Made by a program: the position numbers and the translations under genes | Assembly: GCA_037389465.1 (NCBI GenBank) | Contig: JAZARR010000175.1 | Span: forward strand, 1,116,001-1,180,000 | DNA length: 64,000 nt | Reading direction: 5' to 3' | DNA from: Baylisascaris procyonis | Lineage: Eukaryota; Nematoda; Chromadorea; Rhabditida; Ascarididae | Notes under the pieces: generated by a model | Told to the model about the DNA's origin: nothing | Databases searched by the model: none | Seen by the model: the letters and a program-made list of their open reading frames with translations, nothing else | Shown here: positions 29,501 to 47,305 of the stretch, piece after piece | Layout: the number at the start of each line of letters is the position of its first letter | Position numbering within the stretch: the stretch's first letter is position 1

Positions 29501-30553
29501 ATGTGTGTGTGGGGGAGGAAGGGGGGAAGCAACTGAGATTGGTTTTTGCTTTTACAGTTTACAAAAATTTTCTTACAAAAATGAGTCGTTTCGTCTGTGC
29601 TGTTGAGTGCACAATGCTTCTTTTGCTATGCACAAGTCTGATCGTGCGGTAAGTGTTGGCTAATAAATTACTCTTCTGGAAATGTTCAAGAAAAATTTGC
29701 ATAAATGAGTGATTTTTTATGAGGTAAATTCCGAGTATAGTACACCTGTATTGCAGGTAACATACTGTGGTGGTTGTTACGATAAAGCGCATATGGGTTT
29801 CGATCATCGATCACAATCGATTCGTCGTCATTCACAAAAAGAAACAAACTCATCACTATCGCGTCGTTCTCAAGCAATCGCTCAACGAAAATTACAATTG
29901 ATGGCTGTGCTATGCATTGAGATGTCACACTATGTCACTTTTGTACGTGCTCTAAGTGCGAACAAATGGTTGATGTTCGATTCGATGGCCGATCGAGTGG
30001 GACTTTCGGATGGCTATAATGTACCTGAGGTAAGTGGAACTCTATATGTCTGTCGTAGCCTTACATTTATATATTATCCACTGATATTGGGTGGTTTCTT
30101 GTAATATTATTATTTAATAAACCTATGGAGATTGTCTGAATTTCGTTTTTGACGCATTCGAAAATGTCACCTCGCTTAGCGCCAGGTCACCAAAGGTTTT
30201 GTTTTCCCACCTATACTTAGTGCTCCTTTCGCCGTTTCTTTTTAAGCGAAATCTGTGGGAATTTATTAATGGGAAACTGATCCTATGCATTTATAAATGC
30301 TTTGCATTGTTTCATTGTTGTTGGGATATTGAAGGTAAAACATTGCGATAAGATGGCTCAATGGTTAAGCGAATCGGGTGTTTCGAAGCTTCGTTCATTC
30401 ATCGAGAAGGAACGACGTCTTCCAGCAGAGGTGGAAACTGATCCACAATTGATGCGTCTACTTTCTGATTGTTATGTTTGCATCTATACTAATGATGAGC
30501 AAAAAGAGAGGAAACTTGATGCGATAACATTAGCAGCACGATTATTCGCATAA
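8080..30553 (+). CDS. cyld-1: CYLD-type ubiquitin carboxyl-terminal hydrolase (20 exons, about 1071 aa)
   Basis: Deubiquitinase expected to cut Lys63- and Met1-linked ubiquitin chains in signalling complexes. Modelled exons: 8080-8165, 8856-8993, 9808-9943, 11464-11601, 15997-16125, 20718-20929, 21651-21809, 22795-22992, 23477-23612, 24175-24460, 24745-24864, 25196-25417, 25642-25816, 26270-26359, 26824-26985, 27608-27752, 28495-28600, 29149-29234, 29757-30029, 30335-30553; all phases agree. CAP-Gly-like domains lie near residues 175-245 (with GDMDGTYKG), 405-475, and a degenerate one near 540-630. The USP domain runs from about 680 to the end, with catalytic Cys694 (NSCYLD), His966 (SHYVTF) and Asp983 (FDSMAD). 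A Cys-rich zinc-binding insert (CTICG, CPEC, CGGC) spans about 882-915, where human CYLD has its B-box. The length is close to human CYLD (956 aa). The start follows an acceptor AG at 8072-8073. The first exon, its weak donor and the 25196 acceptor (alternative 25187) are the least certain parts. ATTAAA follows the stop at 30564. Confidence 0.93.
9531..9567. repeat. (CCCCCT)n tract in a CYLD intron
   Basis: About five copies of CCCCCT in the intron 8994-9807. G-quadruplex potential exists on the minus strand. Confidence 0.9.
10676..10730. repeat. (TTTA)n microsatellite in a CYLD intron
   Basis: About a dozen TTTA units, slightly interrupted, in the intron 9944-11463. Confidence 0.9.
14519..14570. 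repeat. (TTTA)n microsatellite in a CYLD intron
   Basis: About 12 TTTA units in the 4.4-kb intron 11602-15996. The rest of that intron is AT-rich with poly(T) runs and no recognisable gene. Confidence 0.9.
16731..16828. repeat. 48-bp imperfect tandem duplication in a CYLD intron
   Basis: AGCCAGAYGGCTGTCAYAAA begins at 16731 and again at 16779, each copy ending in GAGAGTTG. It lies in the 4.6-kb intron 16126-20717, which otherwise contains no recognisable gene. Confidence 0.8.
18238..18314. repeat. GT/CTGT-rich low-complexity tract
   Basis: GTGTGT, CTGT and TATGTGT units in tandem inside the same long CYLD intron. Confidence 0.85.
28005..28155. repeat. Compound (TTTTA)n-(TTAA)n satellite-like tract
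   Basis: A run of TTTTA pentamers switches into about 20 near-perfect TTAA tetramers with rare TCAA variants, in the CYLD intron 27753-28494. The TTAA part is self-complementary along its whole length. Confidence 0.95.
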
Positions 30554-33500
30554 ATATTATACCATTAAATAAGATGGGAATTTTTTTTTTTAGAATAGGA
30601 ATTGGAGGAATATTTATGAGAATTTTTGCGCGTTAAATCGATAATTATGTGAAAATATTTTTAGTGACAAATAATTTAGATATGTACGCATTATCTGAAA
30701 GGTATTATTATTAGCCATTTCATATTGAACGTTTTCATTGTGTTTTATTTATAGGTTCGCTATTTATTATAATTGGCTTTGTTTTGTGAGCACATATTCA
30801 AAGTGAATAATCAGCGAATAGATCAATCGACCAATCAATAAATCATTGTAGATCAACGACAAATCATTCAAAAAAATCGAGTAGATTAGAGAACAAATAG
30901 TAAATCAAGTAATAGTAATAGATCAACGAAAATCGTAGATCAGTGAAAGATCAACAGTGGTTTTGGAGAATCTTCAAGCAGGAGAATGAACACAAAGTTT
31001 TGTGCTTGTTCTAATATACTGTTTCTTATGGTAGATGATTTTCGGCATATTGTTTGTGTGATTGAGAGGGTTTATTGAGGTAGATCAGTGGTGATATTGA
31101 TAAGCGATAGAATTTCAAGCAAAGTTACCTCTATCTTGGTGGGTTCAGTTCGTTTCCTTCAGAAAATTTGGCATGCTTCCAATTTTGAATTTGGCATGTT
31201 TCCAATACTTCTGATTCGGCATCCAATTTCTAGTTCAGCTTTCAATTTTTTTAAAGCGAGAATGATAGAAGAAAATAGGTGCTCTCAGAACTATGCGTTT
31301 GCTATTGCTAATTTTCTATATGTGAGTACCACAGGAATAGTTTTAACTGTTTTAAATGCTGTTTGTTAATTTTTTTTTTTAAACAATATTTTAATTGGAT
31401 TTATTTTCTGAATTACTGATAATTTGATAATTGAATTTTCAATTTCATAGTTAATTTATTTTATGCAAATACAAGCGAACGTTAGCAATCATAAATTCTA
31501 TTCTTAATACGTATGCGAATTTGATGGATTTATTTGATGTAAAATCGTTTTTCAAACATCAAATAGATTTCAGATGGAAATATTAGAGAATATATATAAT
31601 GATATATGCAAATTCATTATGCTCTTCTAAATTATTTTTAAAAATGGAAATTACTGCTTTTTTTTCTCTCTTCGATGAAGTGTATCTCAGCAGATAATGC
31701 CGCAAAGATGCATTTTATTGGGGGAAACGATGCATATTTTGCATTATTCGTATTATTGGCTATTGTTTATAGTTTATTGTATGTTGATTTTATGTAAAAA
31801 TTTACGCTTTCTTGAGAAATTATTTCTTTGAGAGTGAAATTTTTTTCGCATATTTTTATTGATGAAAAAATTCCATTTAGAAGTGGTTTGCAAAACAAAT
31901 AGTAGCATTAAGAAATGGATAATTGCATCTAATATATGGGTTGTTTTCTTTTTTTTGAGGGAGAGAGAGAGCGAGAGAGAGAGATCATAGCCGATGCATA
32001 CTTATAGAGAACTTTGTAATTGAAGGATTTCTTCCTCTCCTCTCTTTCTTTCTTTTAGCAGTAAAAGATTTAAAGGTTTTAAGGAAGTGGATAAAAAAAT
32101 TAGAGAAGAAACATTTCTGTGATGATTAGAGTTTATTAATGGAATGATTTATGGGGAAACTATTAAAAATACGATTAAATTTATGCTAATATATATAATG
32201 ACTATCAAAAATATTTCATTTTTTGTCGAATTCTCTTTTGTTTACCGATAAAAGAGAGGAGGGTCGCTTTCTTTGATTACTTGATTTACTATTCGCTTAT
32301 TTTTTATTTTTGCTGGGGCTTCGTTTCGTTATTCGTCCTCTTTCATCTCTTTTTTCATCGATGTGTATACCTTGGCTTCCTTTCCCCTTATTAAAAAAAA
32401 GAGAGAATTCATTTATTCCATTTTAGATGATCGTTTGTAGTTTTACGACTGTTAATTATATGCTAAATACTAGTTTTTAGAAGTTATATATACACATATA
32501 TATTTGAATATTGTTCTTAATGGATGCATTTACCTTTGTAGTCTCGAGTGAGGGATATATTAGTCGATTGTCAAATGGAAGCCATATTTGCACATTTAGA
32601 TATAGTACCCCTCCTCCATCTATTGCATTGCTGTGATAAATATCAAAATTTATTAGAAGGTTCCATGGCGGAGCCTTATTCATATCATTTCTCTGAATTG
32701 GTGCGCTAAATTGTTTCAATTTATTCATATTAAAATAAAGCTATATTTCTGCCTTCCCATATTAAAAACATATTAAAGAAATCTAACGTTGTTGCGATTT
32801 CCTTCAGGAGGTGCACCATAGGTTTTTTTCCGATGAAACGAAATATATCACTGATAAACAGTTTCAGTCCTATGAAATGAAAAAACCCCAGAATTTCACC
32901 ATTTTCTACCACGGAGAGGAACTTATTCCGACAGCCTCGTCTCCCCCTCACCCTTCCCCTGTTTCATTTCGCAGCAACCTAACGTCATACTTCAGCGTAA
33001 AGGAAAGACGTCTGTGCCAATGTGGCTGCCTGGCCAAGCGTTTATCACGTTCATCACGCCAAAGTAATATTCCTTAACGGTGCGCTAGTACACCTAGCAC
33101 AAAGCATACATAAGACAGAGATGCTGCTTGCGCTGTCTACGCAAACACCTGTGATGATCAAACATCTATAATAGCACTCGAATATCGAGATTAAGAAAAC
33201 ACCAACATAATATTATTATTATCGTTTTATGCTCTCCTGTTGGATATTTCAATTTCAGAGTCGTTCTTCGATAGGAAACCTTTGTATAGAAGTGGAAAAC
33301 GTGCGCTGAACTTTCTAGGCCATTGAAGGCATGTACAGCAATTCCGCCTCGGGTAAGTCTGCAGTTTTGAATTGCTGTTTCCCCTGCCTTCATAGATGGA
33401 GAGGGGGGTTGGGGGTGGGGGAAAGGGAGATGGATGCCAGATTCACCTCTCCAAATTAAGTCACCTTAAGCCACCCACGTCGTCCCCGCAACACAGCCTA

Positions 33501-34456
33501 ACAAAAAATATTCAATTAAATGAGTACAAACGATCAATATGGTACAATATCAAGTAATATCCGTGGAGGAACACAACAATATCTCTCTAAAAGGACATAG
33601 AGCAATATCCTCCCAGAAACAACCACACTATAGTAAAATCGATCAATAAATACAGTAACATCAAGGAATAACCATACAGTACAACAATCATACAGTAACA
33701 TCAAGCAATAACGACAAAATCGATCTGTTACATAAATTAAGGAAATGTTGTAATAGTGACGATATCATAGCATATACAATTCGTTCATCATTCGAATAAT
33801 GCAGAAGATAACAGCGATACGGTAGCCGAAGACGGAAAACTGCGAAAAAATGGTCCCGAGGCGATCGTCACAAAAGCGATCAACTACCGTAACCGTAATT
33901 CAATTGTAGAGCCAACGGTATAGCCCTCAATGTTATGGCTGACAAACAATTCGGGAGGATTCAAAAGGGGGCATGCCGGACATCGAATATACGCTGTCCT
34001 CGAGGATCTAGCAAACATACGTAGATCAGGTCACTGTCTCCGAATCGATGACCCGAAACGGGTGGGTATATGAACATTTCTCTGTAAATCTATACGAATA
34101 GGAAGGGTAACACTATACATTCGACAATAAATCTCCCGAACGGCTAATAATAAAAGGAGCTGCAAAAGAAAACGCTTCACCATCAATATTTAGCGTCCAT
34201 CAATTACACTTAAGCAATTTTATGGGTACCAAAAAATGAATTTATATGCTGATAATGAACGAATAGAAACGAATGCATAGTGAGAGGTCAGACAAGGATC
34301 TCACTGCTCTTCGCTATCTCCATATCTAATGCCACCCCTTATCCTCCCTCCCCTTCCCCTCGCCCACTACATTCAACTGGTCACCTCTCAGCCATTCCAA
34401 TTAACAAATATGTAAAACGGTTAGCAAGGGCATGTGTGGTAATAAAAATGACATAC
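30554..34456. other. Convergent intergenic region between CYLD and the HP1 gene
   Basis: Contains the 3' ends of both flanking genes and no gene I can support. There are degenerate AGATCAACGA-like repeats at 30830-30960, a GA-rich tract near 31960, and a 40-bp spaced duplication at 33650-33716 (ACAGTAACATCAAG twice). A less AT-rich stretch at 33777-33925 is open in one plus frame for about 48 codons without an ATG. Confidence 0.45.
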
Positions 34457-36525
<2,069 letters not shown>

Positions 36526-39370
36526 CCTGCAACTCAAATACACCTTAAAATTGAAAGGATCAGAGACGAAACAGGTTGTGTGGATCGGATGCAAAGTTAC
36601 GCACGATATGATACAACAAGGAGGAACAAATGGGCCGAAAAGTATCAAAAAGTTTGTGCGTGATTTCGTAGCGGTCTTTCAGACAATCAGACGTCCAGAC
36701 AGACACAGGGACAGACAACGACGATGAAGTGAATCACCTGAATGCTTGAGCTGATGGTGATCGAATGATGGGAATAACTAGTAAAATTTTAGAAGTGCTC
36801 AAACAGTCGTCAAATGTAAGCACTAAAATAAGCTTCTTAAAAAAAGATGAGAGATTTAAGAGAAAAGAAGAAGACTCCCACAGGAAGTTTGCAAGCATAT
36901 GAACGTTGAAGAGGTGTTTAAAAATACTTTAAAAACTTTAAACTTGCCACTACCAGAAAACTGTCAGAGACGAGGTCATCTCAGGTCTAAAATTTGTAAT
37001 TTCACAAACATCATACTAGAATTACCATCGTTGTAAGTCGTACAATTTCCTGCACTATCCTGCCAGAATCATCCTCTCACCATTCGCAAAAGCTGACGGT
37101 GATCTGGTCAACCCAATAGATCTTGCAAGTGCGCATTTTCACTCTTATCTCCCTCTCCCCCCCCCCCCCCATTAGATCACCCTAGAGGGAAACTTTACAG
37201 TTATTGCTTAAAGGCTACTCTAGGAAATTGACCAAAACAGCCTTTTAGAGACGACATCGCATTTACATAACTAATGCCAAACGAACTAAGAGTTCTCGAA
37301 CATTTTACCTGTACGCTTTGATGTTTTACCTGCACGCTCTAATCTAGCAACTTGTACACCTCAATACTTGAAATCTATCCGGCAATAATTCAACGAAACC
37401 TTCACTCGCCTTTAGTCTAATAAAAATGAATCTCAACAAAGCATACAATCCAAATATCACGCTAAGACGCTCAAATATTATGCTTTTCTGCTGCAAGAGA
37501 TGAAAAGAGGAACGCTATTTGTCTATAGCAGCACTATTGCGATATTTGAGAGGTGCAACAATGATGCAATCATTTGCATATATACTAAATATTTTTCATC
37601 AATAAGCACATAAAACGAGATTTTCCAACCATGGTTGATATAATCGTACAGCAAACAACAAAGCAATCTTTAAAATTTCATCACTACACAATGAATTTGA
37701 AAATGTGCCAATAAATTTAGAAAGGAAAAAGAAGACATTTGCGAGCGCATTGTTCGACCTGATGCTCCAGAGGACAGAGCAGTGTTCGCGTGGCTTGTTA
37801 GGTGCGTGACGTTGAAATAAAGGAAAGACGTGACCTGATCACGTGGTCACGTGAACTTGGGTCACGCAAAACGTGATATGTCATTGTTTCGATGGCGTGC
37901 TCCCTTGTTCAGGGAACAACTCCTTTATTCAGGATGCGTAAAAAATGTTTCCCATAAAGTTGTTGGGCAAGACAGCGTTAACCATTTTCTACAGGTTTTC
38001 TAAAGGGTAAATCGCTGTCAGACAATAGCAGAAAAATATTCAGAAAAAGATGGGAAATTTCAAGAAATTTGCGATAAATTTATTCAAAAATGTAGCATTT
38101 TCAATTGCTTTAGTGTTTTTCTTTGCCCAGAGAAAAGCTCTTCATTAACGGCTTACCCAAAGTCGTTTCTAGCCGTATTAAAATCGAAATTTTCATCTTA
38201 TAATTAAAAAATTTAGGTAATTTTATGAGTCATTTATCGACGAAGAGAGCGATCATTTCAACAATTCAATCGTATACACACATAAACGCAAAGTTATCAT
38301 AACGCCTAATGAAAAACTGGTTAATATAAATGTTAAATTTGCGTATTAATCATATGCAAATTTCACATATGTATTGGCGATCTTCTTTGCTTTCATGAGT
38401 TACTTAGAATGGACCACTTAGTGAAACAATGCTGATCGGTTTGTCGTATCGATAGTATTTCCACATTTTTTTTTTTAAATATATGTGTGAAATTTGCATA
38501 TTAATCAAATCGACCCGCCATGAGATGTCAAATTTTTAGCCTCAGGCAGTCGATTGGTTCATACGCGCTTAGCGACAGTCATACCCTTGTTATATTTAAA
38601 AATACTTTCTAATTCGATGCGCTAAAAAGTTGATAAAATTCCTTCCTCCCTCATCCCCAACCCCCTCCCACCCCTATTTCCCCAATCAAACATCGAAACG
38701 GGAAATTAGCGGTTTGATTTACACTTAAGCGAACTTCTTAGAAGGTAATATTGGCAGCTACGTGCAACAAAAAAATTTTTTTTTCAACATATCGTTAACA
38801 ATGATATTTGACCAATTTATTTTGCACATAACTCTTTATTATACTTTCAAATTTGAATTTTTGGTGTCTCTTAGTATTTTATAAATAAATAAATAAAATA
38901 TATATTTATATATTTATATTATGTGCTTTTATAAATAAATAAATAAATATATTTTAATATTCTTTACTGATAATAGTAAGAAAACTCTTTATACATTTAT
39001 CAATTGCCAGCAAAATACCATCTGTCAGGAACAGATTTTCAGCAGTTTACTTAATCACTGTATTCAACTTCAATTCACGAATGATATGGATGAAAAGTGC
39101 GTGAAGGTCATAGAGGTCACACTAATAGCTTCAGCACACCTTTGTTACCTCCACTGAAGGAAAATGAACTTTCAAAGAAGCTCATTAACTTATTCCTTAT
39201 CAGGTCATATGGGTTATTATATGCATTCTAAGTGGGATGATAATACTATCAACAATAGCAGTTATTCTCTTTCTTTTATAATTTTTTCGGGGGAAAGGGG
39301 AGAGGGGAGGGTGGTGGAGAAAGGGGATGATTTGGGTATATGTAAATCTTTAGCAGCCCTGAAGAGAGCT
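36526..39370. other. Divergent intergenic DNA upstream of the HP1 gene
   Basis: No exon was found. It holds a 14-bp poly(C) tract at 37157-37170, octamers near 37568, 38350 and 38503, and two TTTATAAATAAATAAATAAA-like direct repeats near 38877 and 38930. Promoter elements for the HP1 gene are expected near 36530-36800 but none is recognisable. Confidence 0.4.
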
Positions 39371-40358
39371 ATTTTCGATAATTATAAGTGATTCTTTAAT
39401 TGATTAAATAAAATGAAATATAAATTACGAGGATATAAGAGATGATTATTATGAACTTAATTTGCATATAACACCTTTTTGTGCAAATCATAGATTCTTA
39501 GAGAATAATAGAATGCGATAATTTATGCAAAAAATTACTTATACAAAAAAAAACATCCAACATACAAAAGTTATTTATATAAAAATTTATTTACCACTAT
39601 TAGTGGAATAAATATCGATAAGTTAAAGACGAAGAAGAGTGTGCTTAAAATAGTGAAAGTAATCGCATCCCACCTTATAACATAACGGAGGACACGAATT
39701 GATGACCTTTCATACTCCTCTTTAGCATCTTTATTGTTTTCTTCATGTAACACTTGAAATTCAGGTTCTTCTGGCTAAATCCAGGTTTTTCCGGTTTAAT
39801 TCAGGTTTTTTCGGTTATTTATTTCGAAAATTTCAAGTTGTAATTAAATTTTTTTATTTTTTTGAGTATGAATTCCTCTCAACTTTAATAAATATTTCTC
39901 ACAATTTTGATTTTTTCCAGAAGCATTCATTGAATGAATTCAAAATAAGCTGGAAAGTTTTTAGGTAACAGTGGCCATTTTTTCTTTTTTTCTTATGTTG
40001 GGTGGGATAGTGATAACGATAGTAAAATATGCGAGTGATAAGACTGATAAACTAATCAATGATCACATCAATCAGTGCTATTCACTCAGTAATTCATAAT
40101 TCAGGTAGAATTCAATTTTATTAATAATATTTATTTCACTAATAATGGTAAATCAATTTTTATATAAATAATTTTTTTATATAAGTAATTTTTGCATGAA
40201 TTATGGCATTCTATTATTTTCTAAGAACCTATGATTTGATGATGTGCATAAAAGGTGTTATGTGCAAATTAAGTTTATCATAAACATCTCTTATATCCTC
40301 ACAATTTGTATTTTATTTTATTTAATCGATTAAACAATCATTTATAATTATAGAAAAT
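39371..40358. repeat. Long inverted repeat, arms about 245 bp, spacer about 495 bp
   Basis: Left arm about 39371-39620 and right arm about 40117-40358 are reverse complements at roughly 85% identity by eye, with small indels. Shared blocks include GAGGATATAAGAGATG, AACTTAATTTGCA, TAACACCTTTT and AGAATAATAGAATG-like stretches. The spacer has no transposase; it repeats TTCAGGTTTTT-like motifs. The shape fits a foldback or non-autonomous DNA transposon (MITE-like) that has decayed; clear target-site duplications were not seen. Confidence 0.85.
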
Positions 40359-40445
40359 TTTATAATATTTTCTTAATATTTTCTTGTTCGAATTTGCCGC
40401 ATTTTCTTATTGGTGTTGAATTGCCACGATATTGCAATGACGTCA

Positions 40446-40775
40446 TTATCCTTGGTTAGGTGTTTGCATATTAGCGATTGGCTTCACTTGTGTTGGAGAT
40501 TGTGTGAACATCGTTTTTCGTGATTTTATTGCTATGAAGGAAAGGACAAGGGTGGAGAGATGTTCTCTTATATTAGGTGTTTCTTTCGAGGTTCTGGATT
40601 CGGGATGAAATCCGGCTCCGATCATCATGGAGAACGAGATCCGGATGAGGTCTAGCCAGGGATCACATAAGAAAGGATTGAAAGCGGTGCCGGTTCCGGT
40701 CGGTACTAATACCGAACGATTCAATTCGGAGCCGTAAAAGAATGATTGAAGCCAGATTGCGACTACAGTTGACAT
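40446..40775 (-). CDS. Hypothetical protein, uncertain (109 aa)
   Basis: A single open frame of 109 codons, the longest unassigned one outside low-complexity DNA. Its ATG follows GGTTAG by 2 nt on the minus strand, a possible splice acceptor as at the other gene starts here. GC is higher than in the surrounding intergenic DNA and codons look ordinary. The middle (about residues 30-55) is moderately hydrophobic (LDLIRISFSMMIGAGF), compatible with one membrane segment; the C-terminal half is basic. I recognise no family. It ends just inside the right side of the 1-kb inverted repeat and could be a chance frame or a transposon remnant. Confidence 0.3.
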   Translation of the reverse strand: MSTVVAIWLQSFFYGSELNRSVLVPTGTGTAFNPFLCDPWLDLIRISFSMMIGAGFHPESRTSKETPNIREHLSTLVLSFIAIKSRKTMFTQSPTQVKPIANMQTPNQG

Positions 40776-40911
40776 AACTAACCATAACGGTAATGTACAG
40801 TGCTAGGTTTCTAACTCCTAAGAGCATCAAACCTTCTTGCTTATTGCTAGTAGCTGTGGTGGTACCGAAAGGTTGTCTGAAATGTTCCCGATATAATATT
40901 TTCTTATTATT

Positions 40912-41186
40912 ACAACAGATAATCTTACCTTCTGCAGTGTTTTCCCATAATTACAGCAGGTAATTTTACCTGGTGGGATGTTTTCCCATCATACAACAGG
41001 TAATTTTACCTGGTGGGATGTTTTCCCATCATACAACAGGTAATTTTACCTGATGGGATGTTTTCCCATCATACAACAGGTAATTTTACCTGATGGGATG
41101 TTTTCCCATCATACAACAGGTAATTTTACCTGATGGGATGTTTTCCCATCATACAACAGGTGATTTACCTGATGGGATGTTTTCAT
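40912..41186. repeat. 40-bp tandem repeat, 7 copies, upstream of COQ5
   Basis: Units start at 40912, 40953, 40993, 41033, 41073, 41113 and 41153; the outer two are degenerate or shortened. Each central unit contains the near-palindrome CAGGTAATTTTACCTG and a second hairpin GGGATGTTTTCCC. The array ends about 55 bp before the acceptor AG preceding the COQ5 ATG, so it sits in the promoter or outron. Confidence 0.95.
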
Positions 41187-41259
41187 ATTATTATCTAGGT
41201 TTAGTGCTCTATTTATATACGGCGTTTGCTACATTGTTACAGATTGTTCTAATAAAAGT

Positions 41260-46061
<4,802 letters not shown>

Positions 46062-47305
46062 TAGCTGATCGGCATTGTTCTCTCGCAATTCTATTGTTAT
46101 TTCTATCGAATAAACTTCTGAATAGTATTATTTGTTTCTTTATCGATGTTATTCGCTTTAATAATCGAACACATAATATTTTATTTTTTCTATTTTTTAT
46201 TTTTTTTGCTTATATTTTTTTACTGTTTTTATTTTTCATGGAATGTGATAAATTTTGAGGTAATTGTTTGAGATGACTTACATACTCGAGTGGTTGGAGA
46301 TAAAAACTATCGTTAATCACTTAAGGAGAGCCAGGTAGAGGAACTTCTGTATGATCATAACGTGTTGACATCGCCTTATTCCCTCGTCCTTCTCGCCCCC
46401 ACCCCCCTTTTTTGCATAAGTTAGGTGATGGAGGAATTTAATGTGCGAAGATTTGAAAGAAACAGTTTCAGGAGTTCGGGCGTCAATGCCTTATTCATTT
46501 TGGGATTCGAGGTTTCCAGGTTTGGTGTAAATTTTACCTAGAGAAGCGGTGCTCTAACGCTATTTAGATGAGTACGTTTAGGGATGTGTGTACGGGAAAA
46601 TATATTGACGTTTGTTGATACTTGAAGAGAAAACACTAAGTGCACCTTGCGAATGTGGCTATTGAACGAGGGTTTATGAAGCATAGATGGATATGGTCTA
46701 GCGTTTCATTTGATCCTATATCCGTTTCGAAATTCAGTTATGTGTTTACAGTGATGGGAAGGCATCTACTTATGTCACTGAGGAGTAAAATCACCGTAAA
46801 ACTTGTTTTTTTGCCCCACCTCCGCCCCTCCCTCGAATATAAGTCCTCACCTCAATCAGAGATAGGCTTCCTCCTCGAACTTGTATATGCAGAATGCGTT
46901 GTCTGCCATATTTGGTAGTGAATTAAACGTTAGCAGGGAGGATATGAAAATTTGAGGAAATGCAAGCCTCATCCAATTTCTTTCTCATTTATATGACTGT
47001 GTTGAAAAATTCCGGTCATTCAAACCCCCCTGGGTCTTAAAAAACGAGGGAATACCGTATACAAGCTTTTGTTTGAGTTTCCATAAATATTCAGGATGGA
47101 GCCTGCATTTCCTTTTGTTTTCCCTAGATATCAGCTGTCCTTTACCCGCCTCCTTGTCCAGGTCGTATTATATGTCTTCTGGTATGCTGGGATAAATCCA
47201 CAGTTCATACTTAGTTTTTCCCGTTCCATATTTTCGTTTAAGTTGATAGTCGGCTTCCGGGGTATTTATTTGACAGTAACGCAAAGAATAGGGATTTTAT
47301 AGGTT
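46062..47305. other. COQ5-POLDIP2 intergenic interval
   Basis: Holds the COQ5 3' end (AATAAA at 46109) and the region leading into the POLDIP2 acceptor at 47301-47302. Open frames at 46640-46918 and 47096-47302 have no family signature. No separate promoter element is visible. Confidence 0.5.
46109..46114 (+). promoter_or_regulatory. Probable poly(A) signal of COQ5
   Basis: AATAAA 48 nt downstream of the COQ5 stop codon; the first canonical hexamer after the gene. Confidence 0.6.

Noticed and set aside
32811..33077. 88-codon plus-strand frame between CYLD and the HP1 gene
   Set aside because: A minus-strand frame overlaps it and the sequence shows no domain or splice context.
33777..33925. 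ATG-less open stretch of about 48 codons with protein-like composition
   Set aside because: No matching splice partner, no start and no recognised family; not enough to call an exon.
47096..47302. Hydrophobic 68-codon frame just before POLDIP2
   Set aside because: It ends at the TAG that is itself the splice acceptor of POLDIP2; probably outron sequence.
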